DNA of 64,000 bases from Acinetobacter courvalinii (GCF_014635545.1 NZ_BMDA01000001.1:1194739-1258738); one strand, 5' to 3'; numbered from the stretch's first letter, positions 18,393 to 28,105 are shown. Notes: generated from the letters alone by a model not told the origin. Numbers and translations: made by a program.

Positions 18393-19367
18393 TTATGCTT
18401 CTTCCTTTGGATTTTTAATCTCATCCAATTTGGCAAGCAGATCATGGAAATATTCTTCAGCGGTATCATGGGTCTCTGGCTTTAAAAAGATCTTGTGTTT
18501 CCTTAAGAACATGATGATCGCGTAGCAGCCGTAGTAATAGATATAGTGACTGTTTTCGTCCTCATTCAGATCCAACTCAATAAGCAAATTAGCTAAACGT
18601 GTATCCAAGTCTGGATGACGCTTTTGCTGAATATTGCTCTTGTATTTAACCATCAATAGCGAGGAAAAAATGGTCATGAATACGGGCAACCCACCAACCA
18701 GTTTAGCACAGTCCGTTTCAGTCGAACCATTTACCCGATTTAATGCAAACAGATCAGCTTCCTGCTCAAGTTGGATCAGCGTACTGCACTCATCATCAGA
18801 CAGTTTCTCCATATCAGCCTTGGTTCTGCCCAAGAAGTAAATATCATGACCTAAAACCAAGTGTGCATATTCATGATAGAGCAGATATGCCACTGCAGAC
18901 TGAAATAGCCCATTGGTTTTTTCCGCATAAAATTTTTCACGGTCATTGTGATGATAAGCAGGATTTGGCAGACTGGTATCCCACTGTGTCACCTTGTTCG
19001 ACAGTGAAATGGACCAGTCAAACAATTGATTTGCCCTTACTAACAACGCATTATTGATTTTAATTTCACCATCAAAATTACCCTTTTGCATAGGGTTAAT
19101 CACCCTCTCCTCATACACGACAAGCACTGAATAAATAAATGCCCATAAATGTTCAAGATGAGCTTGCTGAAGGTAAATATTGCGTTTTTCTGGATCAGCG
19201 CATGGTGGCTTTAGACCGTTTTCACAACAATAATCATAATCCAATTCAGGTATTACAAGTCCTTTCGCTACTGCTTTCTTGTGATTTTCGAGCCAATTCG
19301 GATCAATGTTCTCAAAGGTGTGAATAATATTATTCCATAGCACTTCAATTGGTGATGTTGTATCCAC
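18393..19367 (-). CDS. Lit-like zinc metallopeptidase (peptidase U49 type)
   Basis: A 324-residue protein with a zinc-protease motif HEYAHLVLGH at 165-174 and a second acidic motif EQEADLFAL at 201-209, which would supply the third zinc ligand. The layout (single domain, HExxH in the middle, ExEAD about 30 residues later, no signal peptide or membrane helix) matches the phage-exclusion protease Lit, which cleaves elongation factor Tu when a phage T4 peptide is present. Its neighbours are other defence-type genes. Target and trigger here are unknown, and a different cytoplasmic HExxH family remains possible. A hairpin terminator lies beyond its promoter side. Confidence 0.55.
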   Translation of the reverse strand: MDTTSPIEVLWNNIIHTFENIDPNWLENHKKAVAKGLVIPELDYDYCCENGLKPPCADPEKRNIYLQQAHLEHLWAFIYSVLVVYEERVINPMQKGNFDGEIKINNALLVRANQLFDWSISLSNKVTQWDTSLPNPAYHHNDREKFYAEKTNGLFQSAVAYLLYHEYAHLVLGHDIYFLGRTKADMEKLSDDECSTLIQLEQEADLFALNRVNGSTETDCAKLVGGLPVFMTIFSSLLMVKYKSNIQQKRHPDLDTRLANLLIELDLNEDENSHYIYYYGCYAIIMFLRKHKIFLKPETHDTAEEYFHDLLAKLDEIKNPKEEA

Positions 19368-19470
19368 AATTCAGCCCTCCTGTTGTAAGTGTGTGTTGTT
19401 AAAAAGCCTGATTCTTATTCTAAGATTTGGCGCTGTTGTTAAGTCAATGAAGCTAGTACCTAGTGAGCCA

Positions 19471-19500
19471 AAAAAAAAGCCCTGTTACAGGGCCTTTTAA
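19471..19500. terminator. Bidirectional hairpin terminator
   Basis: GCCCTG-TTAC-CAGGGC lies at 19479-19493, with an A run before it and CTTTT after it. It separates the Lit-like gene start from the TetR remnant. Confidence 0.7.
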
Positions 19501-19544
19501 TGTTGTGTTCACATAGTCTAAAAGATTATCAACATTGTTAGCTG

Positions 19545-19789
19545 ATGCCCCCGCGCAGTCAAGAACAAATTGAAGCTAGTCGAAATGTAATTATTCAGGC
19601 GGCTAAAGACTTATTTGCATTACATGGCTACGAAGGCGTATCCATGCGTAAAATCGTGGCTCAAGCAGACTGTATGCCTGCTGCTCTACACGCTTTTTTC
19701 CAACTAAAGACAATTACTGCATCATATCTGGGAAGTTATTTTTTTAGATTTAATTAAGGAATTGGAAGCGTGCTATAAAAGTAGTCCTT
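19545..19789 (+). pseudogene. TetR-family regulator, frameshifted
   Basis: The N-terminal helix-turn-helix of a TetR regulator is clear (AAKDLFALHGYEGVSMRKIV, then ADCMPAALHAFF). After about residue 52 the frame breaks; reading continues in another frame as HIWEVIFLDLIKELEACYK and then stops at 19789. Further decayed pieces follow, including a minus-strand stretch at about 19870-19980 and a plus-strand end ending ALMIGLQKTF at about 20151. Together these are the remains of one or two regulator genes. No intact target gene is next to it. Confidence 0.72.
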
Positions 19790-20483
19790 AAGCATAACGT
19801 CTGGAAAAGCTTTGTTCAGGTATCCCAATCAAGCTTAAGGCAATACCTAAAATACTACAGTGTAGAACATTTTAATTTCGGCAGATCACAAGCTCTGATT
19901 TCACCACGTAACTGCGCTTCGGTAATTGCCCGCGTATAAACTTCTAACTGTGGAATTGCCTGAGAGTTCTCTACAAAATATAATGATCATCCGAATATTG
20001 TGGATGATCTTCTATCCAGAAAATCGCTCGGCAATCATTAGGTTGATTGAGCTAGAAATCGACTTGCGCTGAGTACCCGTGGGGAAATCCGACTACTCTG
20101 AAAGAACAAACCATTAAAGCGCTAATGATTGGACTACAAAAAACATTTTAAAGTTAAAAGTAGAAAAAAATTCTGATGCTTGGAGAGATTAAAATCATTC
20201 CATATTATTTTTAGGTAAATAAAAACTTTAAATACAGCTTTATGTTAGAAAATTTCTATTTTCCTACGTTATTTTTAATTAAGGAAAAGATAAAATCATC
20301 AAATAGATGAGCATTCTATTTTTTTGACAGTCACTACTTGGTTAAGAAATTTTATCAAATGAACTACTAAATCCATTATATTTATGAAATTTTATTATTA
20401 ATAAAGATTAATATATCTAAATAAAATTATGATATTTATAGCTAAATTTAAAAAAGTATTTATAATTCCAGACATTAAATAAA
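19790..20483. other. Gap with gene debris
   Basis: The first 360 bases hold degraded coding pieces that resemble the C-terminal parts of TetR-type regulators in mixed orientation. From about 20160 the sequence becomes very AT-rich, with no frame worth calling and no clear RNA fold. Confidence 0.5.
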
Positions 20484-20545
20484 CACAAGTTAAATAAATA
20501 ACACATATCAATTTGTTAATTATTTTTGATAAAAATTAAATCAGG
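20484..20545. repeat. Weak relative of the module-boundary repeat
   Basis: AACACAAGTTAAATAAATAACAC and the following 40 bases match 27955-28010 with scattered differences. It lacks the GTTCATGAAC palindrome. It lies between the Lit/TetR segment and the orphan gene at 20771. Confidence 0.55.
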
Positions 20546-20698
20546 TTTTATTAACTGTCAAATTAGTAATGCACTTTTATGTTTATTTAATTTAAATAAG
20601 TTTTCTTCGATGTCTCATTGCAAAGATTCAAGGGAAGTTTTTCTTAAGTAATTTCGAATTTAGCAACCCTATATTAAAGATTCAGTTTTTTTAGACAT

Positions 20699-20726
20699 AA
20701 AAGCACCAAATTTGGTGCTTTTTTTA
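20699..20726. terminator. Bidirectional hairpin terminator
   Basis: AAAGCACCAAATTTGGTGCTTTTTTT forms a perfect hairpin downstream of the minus-strand gene ending at 20771; the A run on the other side makes it usable from both directions. Confidence 0.8.
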
Positions 20727-20770
20727 AATAAAATTCCGAAAGTGTTAATTATATTTAACCAATAGAGCGT

Positions 20771-21865
20771 CTACTTATAATTATATAAATTTTTATTTTC
20801 AAGGTATTCTATACCTCTCTTTATATCGGAAATTAATCTAGATAACGTATCTCGATAGCTAGAGTTAGCATCTACCAAAATGGAATCTCTTGTTTTGCTA
20901 ATCAAAACACTACCTAGATAAAAATAAAGTTTATTTCCATCCTCATCAATGTATCCATTTTTAAGATCAATATCTATAACTTTACCAATCTCCCACTTCT
21001 CTTCTAATGAACATATTTCAAAGTTCCCATAAACTTTTTTAAATTTTAAATTTTCTTTAAGTTCATCAAAGCTTATTGTAGCTATATCTTTTAAAAAACC
21101 ATCTTTCAAAAAAACATTTTTATAATTTTTAATTTCAAAATATTCGAAAATCCTAGTTTCAACTGGATTTTTAAAAGTTTCTGATTTATATATTACATAT
21201 GGTATTGTATTATGCTTAAGGCAATTATTTATATCCAAATAAATACTATATTTCACACCTGTGTTCATCTGTGGATTACAGTAAAAAGGTAAGATACACT
21301 CAGCAAAATCAGTAATTTTTTCAGGTATTTTAAAAGTGAGATCTGATTCATCAAAATCAAATGAAATTGTTTTAGGAATGTCTACACCATACTCATAAAG
21401 CGTAGATGACAATGCATCTCCTAGATAACAATACCAATAATCATGAAGACCTATTTCAGTGCTAGATAAACCCGACGCCTCTTTAATTTTTAAATTTATT
21501 TTTTCCCTATACCATTCTAAAGAAGTATCTTCTTTAATCTTTTTATCAAAACTACGATGATCTAATATAAATTTTTTATTTATACTTCGATATTGAACCT
21601 TTCTTATTTTTTCAACATTAGCTCCTATAGCCAATGTACAATAAATAAAATAATAATCTATTAAAGTAGCTGTTGCATTTAATATTGCATCACTTAAAGT
21701 CTGGCTCTCTAATTTTAAATCATTATTTATTCCAATATTAATATTTAGAAAATTATTAATGCATTTTTTTCTTAACCCCCATCGTTGCTTATCCAAAAGA
21801 TTAATACTTTTAATTTTTTGTAAAATATCTTCTTTAATTTTTTTTGATAATTGTAAATTATCCAT
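20771..21865 (-). CDS. AT-rich orphan protein of unknown function
   Basis: A 364-residue protein, start ATG preceded by GGAGG. I do not recognise it. Residues 1-160 are rich in Lys, Ile and Asn and look helical. The middle contains DINNCLKHNTIPYVIY, whose NNxxKH pattern recalls the HEPN-like helix of the 248-residue neighbour but without the Arg. The last 100 residues look like a beta barrel or small sheet domain (KVIDIDLKNGYIDEDGNKLYF), similar to an OB or cold-shock-like strand order. The gene has the lowest GC content of the window and no partner on its strand. Given its neighbours a defence role is possible. Confidence 0.55.
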   Translation of the reverse strand: MDNLQLSKKIKEDILQKIKSINLLDKQRWGLRKKCINNFLNINIGINNDLKLESQTLSDAILNATATLIDYYFIYCTLAIGANVEKIRKVQYRSINKKFILDHRSFDKKIKEDTSLEWYREKINLKIKEASGLSSTEIGLHDYWYCYLGDALSSTLYEYGVDIPKTISFDFDESDLTFKIPEKITDFAECILPFYCNPQMNTGVKYSIYLDINNCLKHNTIPYVIYKSETFKNPVETRIFEYFEIKNYKNVFLKDGFLKDIATISFDELKENLKFKKVYGNFEICSLEEKWEIGKVIDIDLKNGYIDEDGNKLYFYLGSVLISKTRDSILVDANSSYRDTLSRLISDIKRGIEYLENKNLYNYK

Positions 21866-22130
21866 AATTCCTCCCTAATAAATAAAACCACTTTATTTAT
21901 TTTACAATAAAAACTAGAAAAATAATTGGTATTATTATACCATTTGATAAGAATTTACTGATATTTTCACGCTCCACATAATTTAATTTTAATCACCTTA
22001 AGTTACTTACTTGCTACTTACTTTGCAGTTAGAATTAGTACACTTATGACTAGCACTGTCAGCAAGCATTCTCCTATTCTGTATCGTAATGTTAAACGGC
22101 TCCACGACAAGGTGAATAGCCACCAAAATT

Positions 22131-23003
22131 CTAGACACAAAAAACGATCTTTTGATGGACTTTTTCATAATCTAACGGAGAACGCTGAGCATTGGAACCA
22201 TGTCTACGTTTTGAATTATAAAACATCTCAATATATTCAAAGATATCGGTTCTAGCCTCGGATCTGTTTGAATAAATCTTTTTCTTGATACGTTCTCGCT
22301 TTAACAACTGAAAGAAGCTTTCAGCAACAGCATTATCATGACAGTTGCCTCGTCTGCTCATACTGCTTTCAAGACTATGATGCTTGAGAAATGTCTGCCA
22401 TTCTTGGCTGGTGTATTGGCTGCCTTGGTCAGAATGGATCAGCACCTTGTTCTTTGGTTTCCTTCGCCACAAAGCCATCAGTAATGCATCTAGCACCAAA
22501 TCTGTTGTGATTCTCGACTTCATAGACCAGCCAACAACAAGACGTGAAAATAAGTCAATAACAACTGCTAGATATAGCGACCCTTCATGAGTACGGATAT
22601 AGGTGATGTCAGTCACCCACAGCTGATTAGGATGAGTTGGGTTAAACTATCGGTCTATCGTGTTTTCGCCAATGACAACTGGAGTACCAGCGTAAGCTCT
22701 AGGTTTACGATAGCCACGTTGTGATTTAAGACCATTCGCCTTCATGAGCCGATGTACCCGATTGATCCCCCAACTTTCACCAATATCTTTCAAATCACAG
22801 TGAATCTTGCGATAGCCATAGACTCCACCAGATTCCAGCCAGAACTGTTTAATCAATCCTGAAAGCTGTTTCCGTTTACTCGCAGTTTTACTGAGTGGTT
22901 GCTTTAACCATGCGTAATAACCGCTTTGATGAACATCCAGAGTTGAACACAAACGACGGATAGGCCATATGTGCTGATTGTCCTGAATAAAGGCGTACCT
23001 CAT
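22131..23003 (-). pseudogene. IS3-family transposase orfB with amber stop
   Basis: The frame reads through an HTH_21-like N-terminal domain (GVYGYRKIHCDL, then GINRVHRLMKANGL) and the DDE integrase core: TDITYI and VVIDLFSR for the first Asp, LIHSDQGSQYTS for the second, and CHDNAVAESFFQLLKRE for the Glu. A TAG at 22645-22647 interrupts the two parts; the related fragment at 18283 has CAG there. Otherwise the gene looks complete, so loss of function may be recent. Confidence 0.88.
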
Positions 23004-23011
23004 TTGGACTG

Positions 23012-23283
23012 GCTTGCGAAGTACACCGCGGCCTTTTTTAGAATATCCCTTTCTTCAGTGACCCTTAGGAGTTATTTTTTTAACTTTGCTAATTCTGCAC
23101 TTGGATCATTAGCTTCTGTGGTCTTGTCTTGGGTTGCTGAGGATCATAGCGTTTAATCTAAGCATACAAACTGTGTGTAGTCGTACCTAAACGTGCTGCG
23201 ACATCAGCAACACTATGACCTTTCTCTGTGACCTGTTTTACTGCCTCAATTTTGAATTTTTCAGGGTATCGTTTACTGCTCAT
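23012..23283 (-). pseudogene. IS3-family orfA, multiply broken
   Basis: Starts MSSKRYPEKFKIEAVKQV, a typical IS3 HTH protein, and continues to SLYA where TGG has become TAG. A one-base shift follows near PQQPKT, and a further TAA replaces GAA in AKLKKEL. The C-terminal leucine zipper part (RVTEERDILKKAAVYFA) remains readable in the second frame. The element cannot make a functional OrfAB fusion. Confidence 0.82.
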
Positions 23284-23349
23284 AAGCACCTCGTTAATTA
23301 GCCATTTTATCTAACTAAAAAATGTCTACAAAATTGGTAGCTATTCATA

Positions 23350-23523
23350 TATCCGTCTAAACTGAAACCTAAATGTGCGACTTACACATTGCTTTCTCCA
23401 CAATATTTTCAATATTTAGGAAATACTGAAACTGAATTTAAATATGTATGTAAGGTGAATATTGCTTCAAAAGAACGGGACTATAATGACTTTCAATTTG
23501 AAGAATTAACGATTGAAATTTAG
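23350..23523 (+). pseudogene. C-terminal tail of a second Avs-like STAND gene
   Basis: The 57 codons before TAG match the last codons of the 1954-residue gene (15375-15548) in frame, starting YPSKLKPKC against YPSKMKPKC. About 14 base differences are visible by eye in 174. The match runs to within three bases of the IS end at 23347. This is the remaining end of a paralogous STAND gene whose other 5.7 kb is gone, most simply by an IS-linked deletion. The 136 bases after it hold no gene. Confidence 0.9.
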
Positions 23524-23659
23524 CTCAAATTTAACCTGACAGGCACAATAAAAAATGGGGAACTTTCAGATCAGGTTTGAGCTAGTACATAAGGAAGTTA
23601 CCATACTTTTTAATATGCTTAACTTCCTATGTTCCTTTATAGATATTAATTTTTGAGAG

Positions 23660-26600
23660 TTAGTCAAATCCTCTTAGCATTTTTTCTTCAGCCTCTCGTT
23701 TAGTTTCTAATTCAATTTGCCTGTCAATAGAGTCAACAAATAGCTTTGACCAATTTCTAATTTTTATATTCTCATGCTTGATTAATATTTCTATCACTTT
23801 TTTATCCTCTTGCAAATAAGGTATAAGAGAATTCATCCAAGATCTGCTATGAAAATTTGCTGAAACTGTTCTTTTAAAAGACTCATTATCACTGTACTCA
23901 GCTATTAGGCGTAGAAGTAAAGGATTAAAAACTCGATTATCACCATCTGAAATAAACATTTTTATTGATCGGGTAGTAATTATCAAAGCGATTTCATCTT
24001 TACACCAATCAACGATAATATCTGCATCCAATACATCAAGAATACTTTTGTCACGCTTATGATATGATTTGCCACTTCCTAGTAAATCTAATAATTTATA
24101 TGATTTCGCGTTGTTCTCTTCTAAGAACTTGGATGAAACTCTAGGCCATAAGTATTCTCCATGATGCTCGAATGCTTTATAGAATGCTTCACAAATATAA
24201 CTTAAATCATTATAATTAATGTCATTTTTATTTATTTGATCGATCAAATGAAGACATAATTTTAGAGCAAACTCTTTATCTTCGATTTCTAACAGTTTTT
24301 CTGTGGAATCTAGCCAATGATTATTATCAAACGGATATAAATTGTGACTTTTCTTAAAAGATACATTAAGAACTAAAATAGCTAAAGTTCGATTAATTAT
24401 TTGAAAATCAAGATCTTTACGTCCAAATATGTACATGCTTAAGTTATCTAAAGCAACCCAGACTGCGATAGCATCAATTTTTTCTAGAGATAAACAAAAA
24501 TCGGTAATCTCTGTTTCAGTAAGATGTTTGGTTACACTTCCATAAATAAATACTGATGCAGAGTTACTTGGTAGTTTACCTGTACTTATTAATTCAATAA
24601 AAATACCTAAATGATGTGAGTCGAATTCACCTGTTACCACTGTGTCTGGATAGTATTTAACTAAAGCTTCATCGGCAGCAATTAGCTCAATTATTTCATT
24701 CCATTTGTTGATATTCTTATCATTGATACCACTCAAGAATCCTACAAGAAATTTTATGTTGTTTGGCGTATCACTTCGTAAAAAGTTTAAAAGTTTGTCC
24801 AAAATGACATCTATGGCATCATTATCCAATTGCATGGCTAGATGTTTACCAAAGATCCAGCTTTGTTTATGTTCTGGAAAGGTTAATAATATTTTGAGAT
24901 GAGGGATTAAATCATAATAATTTTCTCTAATAGATTCTGCTAAAGCTTTTGCATCCTCAGCTGCAACATCAATATAATGACCATTTGAATCTTGAACATA
25001 TTCTCTAGAAGGGTTGAGAACAATTAATTTCAATTTTTCTTCAAGGTTATTATCATCTGGAGATAATAGTTTTTGCCAAGACTTCAAAAGCTCAATTTGT
25101 TTAGTTTCCAAACTTTTAGAATCAAATTGAAAAGCATGAGTAATTGCTTGTGAAGCTGAAGGCCAATACTTCCCTGAAAGTCTAATTACTTCTTTAAATG
25201 CAGAATCTAATTGGTGCTGAATAGGGTACGTTATTAATCCTCTGAGTTCATGTCCAAATACATTCTTAACTTGCTCCGTTATCTTGTCATGTTTAATAAG
25301 CTCAATTAGTATATTCAGATGGTGTTGCCAATAAACATATATTTCTGAGTATGTTTTCGGTTGCCATTCTATCAGTTCTGGCTTAGTACCTTGATATTCG
25401 GCTCCAACTAGTCTAGTGCCTCCTTGGGTACTAATAGCTGATTTGACAGCTTCTAGGATGACAAAGTGCGATTTTTCAGTATTAATTTCCATAGCTTTAT
25501 CTATTAAAGCTAATCTTTTTTCAAAGCTTGCCTCAGTACCACACAAGTTTGTTCTAAATAATTGTGCGAATTGTCCTGTAGCATTATTACCATAACTTTC
25601 GTTTTCAAATTGAGCAAACTTGAATAAGCACCATGCAGCTTTATCGAAACAAGAATCATGAAATACCAACATTTCTAATGACCAGATAAAGTTACGTCTA
25701 ACATCTCCAGAGATAGATAATATATCAGTATCATTTAAACTATTAATAATGCGATATATAAGTTGAGTTGTAACAATAGGGTTCACTTCAACTAGTGCGC
25801 GAAACAGTCTTGAACCCGCTTTAGTAAGCAACAGTTCCGCTTGGCCGAAAGGGCGATGAGATTCACAAAAGTTTTCAATAAACTCGTTAACATTCTTTGA
25901 TGAATCTAGATATTTAATTTGCTTACAAAAGCTTTCTAACATTGATGGGGGGAGTTGACGTACTAAATCCGATTGAGTATCGAATAAACTATTATTCCAC
26001 CATTGCATAGCTAAATTAAGAGCGAGTGGTTTTGGAACTATTCGGGCAAAGTTGCTAGTGCAGTTAATTAATTCTTTTTGACTAAAAATAGCTATGGTTC
26101 TGTCAAAACACTTTTGGTCTGTTTGAGCTATTCGATTAATGAAATCTGCATCAATATTAGAAGCTTGATCACTGTCTTTTTGAAATTTGAAATAATCAAA
26201 TAGCGAAAAAACAGTTAAGAGTTCTTTAGACTCATGGGTAAGAGTGCCATCGCCATTAATTAATTTTTCAACTAGCTCGGGCTCGGTGAAGTGTGTTGTT
26301 AAAGCCCCATTTTTTTGTAATTCATGTGTAGCCATTTGTGCTAATAATGGAAATCCTTCAATAAATACTTCTAACTGTTTCCTTAAAGGTGGATCCAATT
26401 GAGGTAACCGTTCGTGAATGATTTCATCAATTTTTTCTGATGCTAACTTTTCTAATTTAATGGAAATGCTGTTTTTAAGATGTATTGGCTCATCATGATA
26501 AAAATAAGTAGTTATCAGTTTAAGATTAGAGTGATTAATTTCAATTGCATTCACTGCATAATTGTGTAATTCAACCTTACAGTTATCAATAATAATATAC

Positions 26601-27577
26601 CCTGTTATCGCACTCTCAGAGAGTCTTAATATCTCACTTTGTATAGTCGATTTGAGATCCGCACCATTAATAACTAAAAACTCTTCATCATCAATTTTTT
26701 TATCATTTTTATATTCTAGAATTAATCTGGATTTACCTAAACCAGACAGACCAGTGATCCTTACATAAGGTGTTTGAGACTCAAGAGCATTAGTTAATGC
26801 CTCAAATGCTGATTGTCGAGCATTATCAGTTTTGTAAGATAGTTCGTGTTTGCGTTCGTCGTATTTAAGCCATTGATATATAGGTTTACCAATTTGCGAA
26901 TTAAATTTTCCTAATGAAGACTTTGATTTTATAAATTTTTTTAAATGAATAACTACGCTATCCATTTCGGTTTTAGGTTTGACAATTGAAGAATGGTTTA
27001 CATTATTTATAGTTTCAATCTGATGATGTCTGAAAATGCTTTTGGAGCTCATGGCTGAAACTACAGTTTCATTAGCATCTATAATACTTAATATAGTTAA
27101 ATTGTGATCAATTTTTTTATCTACCCATTGTTCATTAATATCATCTAGCTCGGCAGAGTTACTAACTAAGGACTTTAGATGTTGATTGTTCCAGCTAATG
27201 TATTTACCAATGTTAGCGAAGCCTGAACCATCATGAGGTACATCAAAAAAACATATTTTATTAATATTATGTTTCACGCCCTGAGCATTTAGTCTTAATA
27301 ACATTTTTTTAATGACTATCCCCCCCATGCTATGCCCAACTAAAATTATGTCATCATTTTCTAAATCACAATGAGCTTTGATATCGCTTATAACGCCATT
27401 GGCAATACTTCCAATGGTTGGGGCACGCATAAACCATGCAAGTAAAGGGGAGTAATACCCAAACTCCTTTACTGTGTATTCAATTGATTTATCCGTTTCT
27501 AAAAATTCTGAAAATTTCCCCCATGTGGTACCAACTCTGCCAGTCAAACCATGAACAAAAATTATATATTTACTCAT
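23660..27577 (-). CDS. Alpha/beta-hydrolase STAND ATPase, probable antiviral
   Basis: A 1305-residue protein. Residues 1-215 form a serine hydrolase of the DUF676/PGAP1-like lipase type: IIFVHGLTG at 5-13 (oxyanion region), nucleophile Ser83 in GHSMGG, and a candidate His195 in NNVNHSSIV. A P-loop ATPase follows, with Walker A GLSGLGKSR at 276-284 and Walker B GYIIIDNC at 326-333, where the usual acidic residue after Asp331 is missing. The remaining 900 residues are helical repeats. Effector domain, STAND ATPase and long repeat sensor is the layout of Avs and other bacterial NLR-like immune proteins. A hydrolase effector could attack lipids, proteins or nucleotides when triggered. No partner gene is adjacent. 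Confidence 0.78.
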   Translation of the reverse strand: MSKYIIFVHGLTGRVGTTWGKFSEFLETDKSIEYTVKEFGYYSPLLAWFMRAPTIGSIANGVISDIKAHCDLENDDIILVGHSMGGIVIKKMLLRLNAQGVKHNINKICFFDVPHDGSGFANIGKYISWNNQHLKSLVSNSAELDDINEQWVDKKIDHNLTILSIIDANETVVSAMSSKSIFRHHQIETINNVNHSSIVKPKTEMDSVVIHLKKFIKSKSSLGKFNSQIGKPIYQWLKYDERKHELSYKTDNARQSAFEALTNALESQTPYVRITGLSGLGKSRLILEYKNDKKIDDEEFLVINGADLKSTIQSEILRLSESAITGYIIIDNCKVELHNYAVNAIEINHSNLKLITTYFYHDEPIHLKNSISIKLEKLASEKIDEIIHERLPQLDPPLRKQLEVFIEGFPLLAQMATHELQKNGALTTHFTEPELVEKLINGDGTLTHESKELLTVFSLFDYFKFQKDSDQASNIDADFINRIAQTDQKCFDRTIAIFSQKELINCTSNFARIVPKPLALNLAMQWWNNSLFDTQSDLVRQLPPSMLESFCKQIKYLDSSKNVNEFIENFCESHRPFGQAELLLTKAGSRLFRALVEVNPIVTTQLIYRIINSLNDTDILSISGDVRRNFIWSLEMLVFHDSCFDKAAWCLFKFAQFENESYGNNATGQFAQLFRTNLCGTEASFEKRLALIDKAMEINTEKSHFVILEAVKSAISTQGGTRLVGAEYQGTKPELIEWQPKTYSEIYVYWQHHLNILIELIKHDKITEQVKNVFGHELRGLITYPIQHQLDSAFKEVIRLSGKYWPSASQAITHAFQFDSKSLETKQIELLKSWQKLLSPDDNNLEEKLKLIVLNPSREYVQDSNGHYIDVAAEDAKALAESIRENYYDLIPHLKILLTFPEHKQSWIFGKHLAMQLDNDAIDVILDKLLNFLRSDTPNNIKFLVGFLSGINDKNINKWNEIIELIAADEALVKYYPDTVVTGEFDSHHLGIFIELISTGKLPSNSASVFIYGSVTKHLTETEITDFCLSLEKIDAIAVWVALDNLSMYIFGRKDLDFQIINRTLAILVLNVSFKKSHNLYPFDNNHWLDSTEKLLEIEDKEFALKLCLHLIDQINKNDINYNDLSYICEAFYKAFEHHGEYLWPRVSSKFLEENNAKSYKLLDLLGSGKSYHKRDKSILDVLDADIIVDWCKDEIALIITTRSIKMFISDGDNRVFNPLLLRLIAEYSDNESFKRTVSANFHSRSWMNSLIPYLQEDKKVIEILIKHENIKIRNWSKLFVDSIDRQIELETKREAEEKMLRGFD

Positions 27578-27767
27578 AAATCAATTTTTTCAGTTGCATT
27601 TGAATTGAGTTAATAGTATTTATAAATTCGTAATTTTACCAACATTTATTTAACAATTTCTTAGAATACAGGCTACATGCAATGGCTGTTAGGTAATAAG
27701 AGTAATACAATACAGCGCGTTAAGTATTTAATTTTTTGACTTATGAGCTTATCAAATATCGTTTGAC

Positions 27768-27793
27768 TGAATAGCTACCGATTTTGTAGCCAC
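27768..27793. mobile_element. Solo IS3-family end
   Basis: TGAATAGCTACCGATTTTGT and six more bases match the terminal inverted repeat of the IS at 22113-23347, yet no transposase lies next to it. It joins directly to the boundary repeat at 27794. The bases from 27578 to 27767 hold the leader of the hydrolase-STAND gene and no other gene. Confidence 0.75.
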
Positions 27794-28012
27794 CTTTTAA
27801 TTAGTGGCGGACTGCCACCACTCTCATAGGAAAGTATGTATTCATAGCTAGGTTCATGAACCAAATATTTTATAAGTTACCGCATTATCAATCTAAGTAA
27901 TTAAATTTATTCTTTATTAAATATAAATTTAATTGTGAACTAGGTTCTAGGTGAACATAAGTTAAATAAATAACACCTGCCACTTTGTTCATTATTTCTG
28001 ATATAGATTAAA
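27794..28012. repeat. Module-boundary repeat, third copy
   Basis: Matches the downstream part of the long VF530 repeats (17895-18110 and 37605-37811) without the gene itself. It includes the hairpin AGTGGCGGACTGCCACCACT and the palindrome GTTCATGAAC at 27852-27861. It lies between the hydrolase-STAND gene and the CDI locus. Confidence 0.88.
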
Positions 28013-28078
28013 GCTCAACCTGCTTTTAGTCAAGGTTAAGAAATCTGAGCATATAAGTAACAATGCAATTCTTAGTGA

Positions 28079-28105
28079 AAGGCCCCCAAATATATTGAAG
28101 GCCTT
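28079..28105. terminator. Weak hairpin after cdiI
   Basis: AAGGCC and GGCCTT flank a 15-base loop about 20 bases beyond the cdiI stop. On the cdiI strand it lacks a clear U run, so termination is uncertain. Confidence 0.35.

Larger units (their letters stand above)
22113..23347 (-). mobile_element. Decayed IS3-family insertion sequence, 1235 bp
   Basis: Imperfect terminal inverted repeats bound the element: TGAATAGCCACCAA at 22113 and the complement of TGAATAGCTACCAA ending at 23347. Inside are orfA and orfB of the usual IS3 layout on the minus strand, both broken. No matching target duplication flanks it (AGG on the left, TAT on the right), which fits a deletion next to the element. The 67 bases before it (22046-22112) can encode an ATG-started stub ending RNVKRLHDK that the IS cuts off. 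Confidence 0.88.

Noticed and set aside
22046-22255. A 69-codon plus-strand frame running into the IS
   Set aside because: Only the first 22 codons lie outside the IS; the rest is antisense to orfB. At most the stub of another gene cut by the insertion.
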